The notes beneath the pieces were generated by a model that was given only the letters and a program-made list of their open reading frames with translations, was not told where the DNA came from and made no database searches. From IMG/VR virus record IMGVR_UViG_3300044655_000639, positions 1 to 64,000 of that record: 64,000 nucleotides of DNA; one strand, written 5' to 3'. Source of the stretch: a virus. The position numbers and the translations under genes were made by a program. Shown here piece after piece: positions 19,160 through 27,668 of this stretch; the first letter of the stretch is position 1, and the number at the start of each line of letters is the position of its first letter.

Positions 19160-21352
19160 TTAAAAGATTCTACGGATCATAGTATGTATGTTTCTCATAG
19201 CATTAGCAGATGCAGGTTCATCCCAGTAAGCATTGACTGCTTCAACTAAGTCAGAGGTGTAATCAATGTCAGCACCTAAGTCATGAGCATGATAGACTAG
19301 TCGTACTAAAGAACGGTATCGTTCTCCAGGGACTGCATTATAAGCGTATGAGAATGTCTCTAGCTCATCAGAGAGCAATGCCCTAGACTGAGCAGATGAA
19401 AGCTTCTGAGGTTCCTTACGTGGTTCTGTAGAGGATGCTACAAGAAGGTGTTCTTTCACTTCAATAGGAGACTGATCAGTAACTGATAATACAGTACGTC
19501 CTGTATAGGCAAAATAGATCTGAGACTTCGGTAGAAGATCAGTCTTTAGTGACAGAGATTCAGCAATGGACTTAATGAATGGTCTCCACTGCATATCAGG
19601 AATGTCAACTACAGCATCAAGCTCTAGAAGGATACGGAACTTGAATGGGTTGGTACTGTCTGAAGTACGGGCAATATGGTGATTGATATCCTGAAGTATG
19701 AAGTGACATTCTTCATCTGTTATTGCAGAGTCATCAATGTCAAGACATATCCACTTACAACCACCAATGATGTTCTCCTTAGAACGCTTACCACCTTTGA
19801 ACTGAAATGGTGAATATGCTAAGTCGTACTTGAGTACTTCATCTAAGTCTTTGAATAAAGTCTCAGAGAATTCGTAGCCTGAAGCACACTGAGACTGTCG
19901 TTCTTCTTTCGTACCTGATACTGTAAGGTATGATACTCCAATAACATCAGTCTTCTGAATGGCTTCATAGCAGATACCATCTTCACATATGGTGTAGATA
20001 CCTGTCTTATCATATGATGTAGCAAGTGTAACAAGCTCCTTCATCTTAACAGCAGGTACTCCAGTGGTAGGAATGTAGCCATGCTTACGAAGTTCATGAA
20101 GACTGATGAAGGAACGTCCGTCTTTAGATTTGGTGTGCGTAAAGTCAACGAAGAGTTCGTATGGTTCTTTCACCATAGCTACCTCAAAGTTGATCATATC
20201 CTCATCTAGCATCTCACAATATGTGATAGCAGCAATATAGTCTTCAGCCATGATACTGTTGTGCTTGTTGAATATTGCAATAGCTCCAGAGAACTTCAGT
20301 GCTTTCCACTGCATATGCATACGTACAAGTTTAGATATCTTGAACTGAGGGTCAAGTGTAGCAGAGAGTTCCTCATTGTATCGCTTATAGGTGATGAAGA
20401 GTTCTCGTACTTCTGGTGATACTTCTAAGGGTGCTCCAGCTCCTTTAACAGCTTCTGCCGCTATTGTCTTGATGAGACCTGATACATGCTTTCTAGCTGC
20501 TAATGCTGCATCCTCAGCTGCTGTCTCAGCTGCTAACATCTCAGATACTGTAGGATACTGGATGGATGGTACAGTGGTAGGTGAGAAGTTAAAGAATGAT
20601 CTACGAGCAAGCTTAGTAGAAAACTCTCTGTCGAATATCTTCTTGACTGGAGCTTCATACAGGATGTTATCCTGAGAACCTACAAAGAGAGCAGTAACAG
20701 GAAAGTTCTTCAGAGGTTTACCCTGTTCTTCCTTATTACCAATGAGCTTCACTTCTTTAGAGCCTTCATCATATACTTCAGACATAAACTGTAGAAGTGG
20801 TACTATAGAACCTGATGTGAGTTCTCCTCCGAATTCACCTGAGTATACGAAGCCTCCACCAATACCAGATTCCTCTAAGGTGTTGAAATGCTTCATGAGA
20901 CCCTTCTGTGTACTATCTACTGAGGCGAAGAGTTCTTCAGGTTTCTCATAGAATTCCTTGTAGGTATTCCATTCAGTAGGGTCAGGCTTACCAGCAAGCT
21001 GAGCAGAACGTATAGCATTGGATGTGGCTACTGCTTTACGCTTGTCTTCTATGATGCTGTAGCCTTCGTTGAAACACTTACGTGCTGCATTAACTGCTGA
21101 GTCTTTACCAAAGCCAGATGCTGCAATAGCAAATGAGATAGCATTGATAGGAATCATAGATCCATTCCAGTGCTTGATGTTACGTCTAAGATGTGATGCA
21201 AATAGAACTAGTTCTGATGCAGCAATGGTAAGCTTAAAACGGTATGGAGCTTGTGGGTTATTAATGGAGTCAACGGTTTGCCTAACAATGTCAGGCAATG
21301 CACCAGAGAAAGCTCCTTTAGCTTGGAGATCTTGTTTAAGTAGGTCTAACAT
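19160..21352 (-). CDS. primase-helicase fusion, ATPase first and AEP-type primase last
   Basis: 730 residues. The N-terminal half resembles DUF3987-type phage helicases: a Walker-A-like AASGFGKDSA near residue 80 and an ATPase core with FVYSGEFGGEL and ALFVGSQDN. The C-terminal half has an archaeo-eukaryotic primase signature: CLDIDDS near residue 535, then HHIARTSDS and PFKFRILLELD. The order is inverted relative to most primase-helicases, where the primase comes first. It would prime and unwind at the phage fork with the family-A polymerase. N4 gp42 occupies a comparable place. Confidence 0.75.
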   Translation of the reverse strand: MLDLLKQDLQAKGAFSGALPDIVRQTVDSINNPQAPYRFKLTIAASELVLFASHLRRNIKHWNGSMIPINAISFAIAASGFGKDSAVNAARKCFNEGYSIIEDKRKAVATSNAIRSAQLAGKPDPTEWNTYKEFYEKPEELFASVDSTQKGLMKHFNTLEESGIGGGFVYSGEFGGELTSGSIVPLLQFMSEVYDEGSKEVKLIGNKEEQGKPLKNFPVTALFVGSQDNILYEAPVKKIFDREFSTKLARRSFFNFSPTTVPSIQYPTVSEMLAAETAAEDAALAARKHVSGLIKTIAAEAVKGAGAPLEVSPEVRELFITYKRYNEELSATLDPQFKISKLVRMHMQWKALKFSGAIAIFNKHNSIMAEDYIAAITYCEMLDEDMINFEVAMVKEPYELFVDFTHTKSKDGRSFISLHELRKHGYIPTTGVPAVKMKELVTLATSYDKTGIYTICEDGICYEAIQKTDVIGVSYLTVSGTKEERQSQCASGYEFSETLFKDLDEVLKYDLAYSPFQFKGGKRSKENIIGGCKWICLDIDDSAITDEECHFILQDINHHIARTSDSTNPFKFRILLELDAVVDIPDMQWRPFIKSIAESLSLKTDLLPKSQIYFAYTGRTVLSVTDQSPIEVKEHLLVASSTEPRKEPQKLSSAQSRALLSDELETFSYAYNAVPGERYRSLVRLVYHAHDLGADIDYTSDLVEAVNAYWDEPASANAMRNIHTMIRRIF

Positions 21353-21360
21353 AATGGTCC

Positions 21361-22176
21361 TTATTTAATAATGATTTTGTCTAGGATTCCTTTACAGAAT
21401 TCAACTTCATCGAGAGTGTCACCAACATTAATAACGTCAGGTATTGTAATAGCATTACCATAGTTCTCGTCTAGAGTGGCTCCAAATGTATCCTCTAATA
21501 CTGCAAAGAAGAACTTACGTAAGAGTCTATCGTTGAGGACTGCTGACATGGTCTGAATGGACTTCTGATCTCGATGAGAGAAGAGTGGAATAGTAGCAAG
21601 AAAGTTCTTCTTGTCTCCTGAGCTACATGCTTGGTCTGGGAATACAAGTGAAATCTTGCAGTAGATATGCTCACGTTCTAGTAGTTCTACTGTAGCAAGA
21701 ATCTTCGCCATGTTCTCACGGATGGTACTGTCAGAAACATAATAGGGATATGATATGCTGATGTACAATTCATAAAAGTATGAGATATATTTCTCAGTAG
21801 GTACTAAGAAACAAGCGGGGTCTTCTGCTATGACTTTAGCAACATCCCATAGTTCACCTTCAACATCATAGTGGTAAGACTCGTATACTGATTCAGAGAT
21901 GAGTCCTCGTTTAAGGAGAGACTGCTTCACTCTGTTCTTTATGATTTCGTATTCACCCTCAGTGATAGTGGGAGTATCAGTAAGAAGTTCCTTCAATGCA
22001 ATATCATAACTGACATCACACTTATAAGGATCTGCCTGAGTAAGAGTCTTCACATGAGACTTAAAGTGCAGAAGATTACGGTAATTAAATATCACTGTAT
22101 CTTTTGTAGGAAGCTTCTGTAGCCACGACTGTGGGTGGATGTCTGGTAAGGCTGAATGTGTAATGATAGGTTTCAT
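21361..22176 (-). CDS. VWA/CobT-like partner of the AAA ATPase
   Basis: 271 residues from the start at 22176, which has AAAGGAAC upstream; a longer frame upstream overlaps the ATPase gene. It contains HYDVEGELWDVAKVIAEDP and, later, VELLEREHIYCKISLVFPD, a spacing seen in phage proteins paired with CobS-like ATPases (N4 gp25 type). No clear MIDAS DxSxS is visible. It likely forms a complex with the product of the adjacent gene. Confidence 0.65.
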   Translation of the reverse strand: MKPIITHSALPDIHPQSWLQKLPTKDTVIFNYRNLLHFKSHVKTLTQADPYKCDVSYDIALKELLTDTPTITEGEYEIIKNRVKQSLLKRGLISESVYESYHYDVEGELWDVAKVIAEDPACFLVPTEKYISYFYELYISISYPYYVSDSTIRENMAKILATVELLEREHIYCKISLVFPDQACSSGDKKNFLATIPLFSHRDQKSIQTMSAVLNDRLLRKFFFAVLEDTFGATLDENYGNAITIPDVINVGDTLDEVEFCKGILDKIIIK

Positions 22177-22186
22177 TGTTGTTCCT

Positions 22187-23239
22187 TTAGAATGGTATGA
22201 ATTCTGAGTCTTTGAATTTAAACTCTGTATCACTAGGTACATGCAAAGCTCTGTAGATAGTATCATAAGGATTCTCTGCTGTAGGAGTCATTTTCTGTAC
22301 TACCCAATCAGATGGTGCTGGAACCCCATTAGAGATAAACTCTTGTATTATATGCTTAGCATACTCTCTAAGATGTTTATCTGCCTGTGGATTGTCAGTA
22401 TCTGATGTCTTCCATTTAGCTGCTTCTTTTACTGCTTCTGCATCATACTGTGAAGACTGTGCTTCTCGTTGAATGACTTCCCATAGCTCATCTACTGATG
22501 TAGCTTCTGATTGTGTCATAGACTTCTTCTTAGCTTCTGTAGCTTTTACAGCAAGTTTACTGTTGAACTGCTCATAGAGGTCTGTATGCTTATGGAATAC
22601 AACATCATGGTAGACACAATCTGAGATGTCAAGCTGTGACAGCTTATGCATACGTATAGCATCTCTCATGGTAACAGTAGAAGTAACTCCATGAGACTTC
22701 AAGATAGATCGTGCAATATCAGCATGTTCTACAATCTCAGGGGAAGTGAGTGAGAGTTCAAGCTCAGGGTCTCTATCAAGTGTGATATGAAAGTATCTAT
22801 CAATGGTAGAGAAGTCAAGCTTAGAACGTCCAGTATAAGTGCTGTGAGCATCAGCTGGATTAGCTGTAAGGATAAGTCTAAAGTTCTGGTGCTTCTGTAC
22901 GATACCGTCAGGGAATGAAATGAATCCATTCTCTATGGTGTTCAAACAGAGGAGTACGTTAGGGTCAGCAGCATCTGCCTCATCTAACAGGAACACACCA
23001 CCATTCTCAAATGCATTACGAAGCTGAGTAGGAATGAATACTCCGTTGATAGAGATGAATCCAAGAAGAGCATTCACTGACATCTGCTTCGTACAAGAGA
23101 TGGAGTGGAAAGTGAGTGATAAGTCCTGAGCTATCTGCATAGCCATAGTGGACTTCCCTGAACCTGCTGGTCCCATAAGAAGGACTGGTATTCCAGACTC
23201 TACTACTTTCTTAACGTAGGAGTATTTACTGTGATGCAT
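22187..23239 (-). CDS. MoxR/CobS-like AAA+ ATPase
   Basis: 350 residues. Walker A GPAGSGKS near 23-30, Walker B VFLLDEADAAD and sensor-type ILTANP are clear. The pattern FLLDEADAADPNVLLCLN is typical of CobS-type MoxR ATPases. With the downstream VWA-like protein it forms the gp24-gp25 pair that is conserved in N4-like phages. Its role in infection is not established. Confidence 0.82.
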   Translation of the reverse strand: MHHSKYSYVKKVVESGIPVLLMGPAGSGKSTMAMQIAQDLSLTFHSISCTKQMSVNALLGFISINGVFIPTQLRNAFENGGVFLLDEADAADPNVLLCLNTIENGFISFPDGIVQKHQNFRLILTANPADAHSTYTGRSKLDFSTIDRYFHITLDRDPELELSLTSPEIVEHADIARSILKSHGVTSTVTMRDAIRMHKLSQLDISDCVYHDVVFHKHTDLYEQFNSKLAVKATEAKKKSMTQSEATSVDELWEVIQREAQSSQYDAEAVKEAAKWKTSDTDNPQADKHLREYAKHIIQEFISNGVPAPSDWVVQKMTPTAENPYDTIYRALHVPSDTEFKFKDSEFIPF

Positions 23240-24140
23240 CGGAGACTCCTAATGTGAATTGTGGGATTGAAATCTTATAACTGTAATCATAGATATGGGA
23301 ATCTGAATCTGTAATCTGCTCAAGTACATATTCGTTGAGTACTGTAATAAGCTCTACTTTACTGTATATAGTAAGATGAATACAAGTATTATCTACCTCA
23401 AATATATCAGAATACTTCTCAGCAATGATATCGTTACCATAGTACCAAAGCTTGTATGCTGTGATGGATTCTGAGATAGGCAGTAAGTCTGTAACAAGAT
23501 GATCAGATTCCATCTCAGTAACAGTCTCTCTATCAAAGAGTCTCCTCCATAAGTCTATTCTAACAAGACCTAACTGCTTCAGCATATAATATGGAATGTA
23601 TAGCATATGGTCTAGGTCTACCCATAATGGCAAGTCTGCTGGTGGTACTCGTAAATGCTTTGTAGACTGTTCTGTATCTAAGTTAAGTAGATCTACCATA
23701 GCTATTTTAAGTTCATGAGCTCTAGACTCGTAATTGTTGCATAGTTCTTTAGCTGACTTAAAGTCTTCTCGTAACTGGAGTACTACAAACATATAGAATC
23801 TGAGTTCATCTACAGTATGTCCTGCAGTGGCTGTAATGTGATGGTTAAAGAGTGTGCTCCAAATGACTTCTGCATTAGGACGGACTGTAGTGAATTGAAA
23901 TAGTGGTTTCATAGTAGGTTCCTTTTCTGGTTGTGAGGGTATACAGTTGTACTGTTCAGGAATATCCCAAATTTCTTTAGGGAGAGATTGCCATGTAGTC
24001 TGATATAGCTTTAATAGTTCTTGCATCTTAGCATCGTCAAGATCTCTTTGACTGTACGGAGGAAGTATCTTAGATGTATCAAGTCTAGTCTTAACATTCA
24101 TGATGTCTTTATAAGACAATGCTGATGTAGTAATTGCCAT
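23226..24140 (-). CDS. 304-residue unknown protein upstream of the AAA ATPase
   Basis: The start at 24140 (MAITTSALSYKDIMNVKTRL) is preferred because AAAGGAAT precedes it; the longer frame begins in the promoter-like region. The protein is helical with many aromatic residues and no visible catalytic motif. It overlaps the ATPase gene by 14 bases and is probably part of the same functional unit. Confidence 0.7.
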   Translation of the reverse strand: MAITTSALSYKDIMNVKTRLDTSKILPPYSQRDLDDAKMQELLKLYQTTWQSLPKEIWDIPEQYNCIPSQPEKEPTMKPLFQFTTVRPNAEVIWSTLFNHHITATAGHTVDELRFYMFVVLQLREDFKSAKELCNNYESRAHELKIAMVDLLNLDTEQSTKHLRVPPADLPLWVDLDHMLYIPYYMLKQLGLVRIDLWRRLFDRETVTEMESDHLVTDLLPISESITAYKLWYYGNDIIAEKYSDIFEVDNTCIHLTIYSKVELITVLNEYVLEQITDSDSHIYDYSYKISIPQFTLGVSDASQ

Positions 24141-24175
24141 ATAATTCCTTTGAAATATAATAAAGTATACCAATG

Positions 24176-24189
24176 TATACTATGGTATA
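24176..24189 (-). promoter_or_regulatory. TATAC-TATG-GTATA inverted repeat
   Basis: A 5-bp inverted repeat with core TATG, preceded by a further GTATAC pair at 24165-24170. It lies 36 bases upstream of the start at 24140 and belongs to the repeat family also seen at 34240, 36623, 36703, 37313 and 54465. Confidence 0.45.
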
Positions 24190-24207
24190 TCCCAAAAGGG
24201 ATACACT

Positions 24208-24339
24208 TTAGATGTACTTACTAGAAGTAGATACTGCTAGATTACAAAGGATAGGGCATACTGCAACTAGGTTAATGAGATCTTGTAGTTTGGCTTCTGC
24301 TGAAGCATCTTTGTTTTTAAGAATATCGTTGAAAGTCAT
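24208..24339 (-). CDS. 43-residue small protein
   Basis: Starts MTFNDILKNKDASAEAKLQD and ends with a hydrophobic Cys-containing part. AGGAG lies five bases before the start. Function unknown. Confidence 0.55.
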   Translation of the reverse strand: MTFNDILKNKDASAEAKLQDLINLVAVCPILCNLAVSTSSKYI

Positions 24340-24385
24340 AATGACTCCTATAGTGGGATGGTGGATTACTCCATATAAGACTGGG

Positions 24386-24750
24386 TGAAGTACATGAGCT
24401 GTTAGTCCTCGGTTACCTCATTTAAAGTGTAGCTCTTCTATACATTCACTTATGTACTTCATACAATTTTAAAATTAGCATGGGAGCTTACCGCATGCTG
24501 GTTTACACTATCCTAAGAATCACCAAAGGAATCATGCACCGTAGCTTGCAACGGGATACACTATTATGTAAAACTAAGATGGAAGTGTTATAACCGTTTC
24601 TTCTGGCGGTTCCTCTACCTATGTCCCCTGCTGAACGTAGCATTTAGAATTCTGATATTTTAGATGATAGGTGATTAATCTATCAGAGCTATGGAGTCTG
24701 AAACTATTGCATCCTAAGTAGCCTCCACAACATCCTACGAATAGGATGCT
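24386..24750 (-). ncRNA. candidate structured noncoding RNA region
   Basis: No supported gene occupies 24340-24756. The stretch holds a chain of perfect helices: a 10-bp closing helix (24386-24395 with 24452-24461) directly extended by GAGCT/AGCTC (24396-24400, 24431-24435); AGCATG/CATGCT (24477-24482, 24494-24499); AACCG/CGGTT (24592-24596, 24607-24611); TGATAG/CTATCA (24665-24670, 24680-24685); TCAGA/TCTGA (24683-24687, 24697-24701, sharing 3 bases with the previous arm); and an 8-bp stem with a UUCG loop on the minus strand (24731-24749, one G-U). Neighbours are all leftward, so the minus strand is assumed. No match to tRNA, tmRNA or a group I intron core was seen. Confidence 0.45.
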
Positions 24751-24756
24751 AGGAAG

Positions 24757-24966
24757 CTAGAGTGATGCAAGTAATTCTTCTTTAGAAGCAAAAGCTAGAC
24801 GTTCTACTACATACTCTTTGTCTGAGTACTCATCCCATAAATACTTAATGCGTACATCATTTTTAGTTCTAAAGATTGAGATAGCTTTTACAGCTCTCTT
24901 ACTCGGTAGGTTATTGTTCATATACCATACCTCATCGCCTACATTAAATTTCGTTTCAATTTTCAT
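24757..24966 (-). CDS. 69-residue small phage protein
   Basis: FNVGDEVWYMNNN near the N terminus is an SH3-like beta strand pattern, and the end FASKEELLASL is a short helix. This arrangement is common in small phage proteins beside replication genes. Role unknown. Confidence 0.7.
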   Translation of the reverse strand: MKIETKFNVGDEVWYMNNNLPSKRAVKAISIFRTKNDVRIKYLWDEYSDKEYVVERLAFASKEELLASL

Positions 24967-24976
24967 AATATTTCCT

Positions 24977-27055
24977 TTAGTGGCATTCTGCCCAATTACG
25001 TCCTGATAGGACTTCTCCTGTGTAGGTACACTTCATACCTAACAGTTCTGAGACTTTAGCATATGATGTCTGTAGTATATTCTTTACAGCTTCTACACAA
25101 TCATCACGTACAATAAAGTCAACTTCATCATATATGGTAGCCTGTTGTTTGAAGTGCTCACCATGTATAAGACCTGCTTCTGCAAATGCCTGATGTATTA
25201 TGGTAAGGTAGTTCTTCATAGCTTCAGCACCCTGACCTTGACAGAAATAGTTGAGACACTTATGAGGTGAGTCTACTGGTATGAGTCTTCCTCCAAGAGT
25301 GAGAATACCTCCACTCTGTTTAGCATCATTAGTGAGTTTCTTAATGAGATCTGCTAGACCATCTGTAGACTTAATCAGTCTGTCTTGTACTTGCTTTCCG
25401 AAGATAGCCTGCTTAACCAGTTGGTCATCATATTTGACGTAGACTGCTGCTGTACCTGATTTAACTGGATAATAGTATTCACCATCTGCTTCTCTAAGAC
25501 GACCTTCAATAGAGGACACAGCATCATTCCACTCTGACTGAGTATAGTCTGTGAAGTCCTTACGCCCAAGGAGAGTGTACCCAGTAAGTGTTGATGAAGA
25601 TCCATAAAGAAACCCAAACCATAAAGGCTTTGCATCTGTTCTAGAGACTCCACATGATTTTGCATTAAGACTATGCAAGTCTGTTCCAAGATCTTTGTCT
25701 CCTGAAGTGTTGATCTCATTTAGTCTTCCTCCATCAAATTCATATAAAGCTTCTGCCAGGTTTACGTTCTCCTGTCCTCCAAAGTCAGTACCAACAAATG
25801 TCCATCCTTCAGGAGCTGTAAACAGTTCTCTGAATTCTTTAGCTGCTGGTATCTGATTAAGATTAACTGAGGAGGAAGTGAACCTCCCAGTGACAGTACC
25901 GTTAGTATCAATACGAGATGTTATGGTAGAGTCATATCGTACTGCTTCATTGAGACCCCTAAGCTGAGACAAGTCTTTCACTATCTTGAGGTAACGCCTC
26001 AGGTCTGCCCCATAGTCTCCAAGAGCAGTGAGTTCTTCACCATCTACTTTAGCGGTACCTTTATCTGTATACGTACTGAATTCAAAATCATACTGCTGTT
26101 TAAGCCAATGACGTATCTTATGGCGAGAACCTGGATCAAACTTCGTAAGCTCTACTGGAGTGTAATCACCACCACTGTAATGAGTGTATACAATACGATG
26201 AGGTCTATCAAACCAAGCATACTTCTTGAAACGTATCTTCCCATTCTTCAGTATGGTGTACTGGAATGGATGATATGCTATAGCAGTGAGATACTGATAG
26301 TTCTCATCAGGAATATATTGCTTAGTCCTACGAGGCTTAGCAGGTGTGACATCAGGACCTTTACGTAGAATCAAAGGCTTGAATGTACGAGACAGTCTCA
26401 TAGAGATACTAAGCTGTTCATGCATGAGCTTCTGCATCAGAGAACGTCCTGCATCAATATCATAATAAAATCCATAGTGTACCTGCTGAGCAATGAGTTG
26501 TGCTACTTCATGCTCCAAGTCAATGACAGATTGTGATGGAAAGTTCTTAGCTGATAGCAAGTTCTGATATAGCTGATATGTAACGTCTACGTCCTGAATA
26601 CAATAGCTCATCATAGAAGTGTTGAGTTTACTCCAATCAGAATGAGAACCTTTAGGATACTGCATACGATCACCAAAGGCTTCAAGTGAGAACGAACCAT
26701 ACTTAGACTTGTTGAAGTCAGGTATGGTATAGTCAAGTTCTGATAGTTCATCCTTAGTGTAGATAAGCTTAGCAAGAAGCATAGTATCAAGACATGTAGT
26801 ATGAAGAGTTCCTAGTATGTTATTCACAACGATACAGTCAAAACCAATACCATTATGAGCAATAACTAGATCAACGCTATTAAGTACCTCTAATGCATTC
26901 CTGAGAGTACCGCTACTACCAGGAAGGTAATGTGAAGTGTATATCTGTGTAGGACTATCATCAATCTTAATAGCAATACAATGAATCTTATCTACAGCAT
27001 ACACACCTTCTACTGGAATGGCAGATGTTTCTAAGTCGAATACTGCTGTAGTCAT
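24977..27055 (-). CDS. family-A DNA polymerase with 3'-5' exonuclease
   Basis: 692 residues, T7/N4 size class. Exonuclease motifs: FDLETS (D7, E9), AHNGIGFD (D73) and YCIQDVDVTY (D155 region). Polymerase motifs: A with TDFGGQE (D424), B with K476 and YG at 484-485, and C IYDEVDF (D643, E644). Motif C carries Tyr where most family-A enzymes have His, and motif A has GGQE instead of the usual SQIE-type sequence. There is no 5'-3' exonuclease domain. It is the main phage replicase, working with the primase-helicase and SSB. Confidence 0.93.
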   Translation of the reverse strand: MTTAVFDLETSAIPVEGVYAVDKIHCIAIKIDDSPTQIYTSHYLPGSSGTLRNALEVLNSVDLVIAHNGIGFDCIVVNNILGTLHTTCLDTMLLAKLIYTKDELSELDYTIPDFNKSKYGSFSLEAFGDRMQYPKGSHSDWSKLNTSMMSYCIQDVDVTYQLYQNLLSAKNFPSQSVIDLEHEVAQLIAQQVHYGFYYDIDAGRSLMQKLMHEQLSISMRLSRTFKPLILRKGPDVTPAKPRRTKQYIPDENYQYLTAIAYHPFQYTILKNGKIRFKKYAWFDRPHRIVYTHYSGGDYTPVELTKFDPGSRHKIRHWLKQQYDFEFSTYTDKGTAKVDGEELTALGDYGADLRRYLKIVKDLSQLRGLNEAVRYDSTITSRIDTNGTVTGRFTSSSVNLNQIPAAKEFRELFTAPEGWTFVGTDFGGQENVNLAEALYEFDGGRLNEINTSGDKDLGTDLHSLNAKSCGVSRTDAKPLWFGFLYGSSSTLTGYTLLGRKDFTDYTQSEWNDAVSSIEGRLREADGEYYYPVKSGTAAVYVKYDDQLVKQAIFGKQVQDRLIKSTDGLADLIKKLTNDAKQSGGILTLGGRLIPVDSPHKCLNYFCQGQGAEAMKNYLTIIHQAFAEAGLIHGEHFKQQATIYDEVDFIVRDDCVEAVKNILQTSYAKVSELLGMKCTYTGEVLSGRNWAECH

Positions 27056-27099
27056 AAGTCCTCCTATTTCTTAGTAAAAATACTGGCAATACCTGCTAC

Positions 27100-27192
27100 T
27101 ATAATAAGCAGAAGACTACCAACAACAGTGATGATCAATGGTGCCAGATAAAATCCAATGGCTATAAGGATTCCAATGCCAATGTATTCCAT
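27100..27192 (-). CDS. 30-residue hydrophobic peptide
   Basis: Starts MEYIGIGILIAIGFYLAPLI, a single membrane helix. The start overlaps the upstream stop as TGATG. Role unknown. Confidence 0.45.
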
Positions 27193-27308
27193 CAGTCACA
27201 TACCATAATGGTTTCACAAGGATAACCTGGTGTACATACCATAACCATACGGCAACCAGCTGCCTGAGAGAGTGTAGCAAAAAGTGCTAAGAGTAGAATG
27301 TATTTCAT
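27192..27308 (-). CDS. 38-residue secreted Cys-rich peptide
   Basis: MKYILLLALFATLSQAAG is a typical signal peptide. The remaining 20 residues hold four Cys (CRMVMVC, YPC and MVC). AAGGAA precedes the start. It is likely exported and possibly disulfide-bonded; no family is recognised. Confidence 0.55.
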   Translation of the reverse strand: MKYILLLALFATLSQAAGCRMVMVCTPGYPCETIMVCD

Positions 27309-27322
27309 GATGTTTCCTTTAT

Positions 27323-27658
27323 TTAATACCAGCAGTCATATTCATACTCTGCATCATTTTCTATGATATCAGTACGTACTGCTGTGAATATCTTTATAAG
27401 ATCTTCGTATTCTTCTTGATCCATTTCACCTGAACCATAGAAGAATCCACTTGTAGCTGGTAGAGAAGCTTCTGCTAAGTCTGATAATAGTTGATCTATT
27501 ACTTCAATGTTATCTCTATTGAGAGTAGTCGGTACACAATTCTCTTGATTACAGTTTTCTTCAAACCAACCTTGAAGCTGATGATTCTTTCTCCAGTACT
27601 CAACTTCTTCTGTCTGCTTCTTCACTACTACTTTGTTTAAGTATTGATCTAATCCCAT
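27323..27658 (-). CDS. MGLDxYL-family conserved phage protein
   Basis: The start at 27658 (MGLDQYLNKVVV) is chosen from the AAAGGAAA site and from the family, which begins MGLDMYL. YWRKNHQLQGWFEEN and SGFFYGSGEMDQEEY match the conserved blocks. 111 residues. Function not known. Confidence 0.72.
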   Translation of the reverse strand: MGLDQYLNKVVVKKQTEEVEYWRKNHQLQGWFEENCNQENCVPTTLNRDNIEVIDQLLSDLAEASLPATSGFFYGSGEMDQEEYEDLIKIFTAVRTDIIENDAEYEYDCWY

Positions 27659-27668
27659 TGTATTTCCT

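Noticed and set aside
24386-24750. Group I intron or tmRNA
   Set aside because: No interrupted gene flanks the stretch, no intron core sequence or tRNA-Ala-like ends were found.
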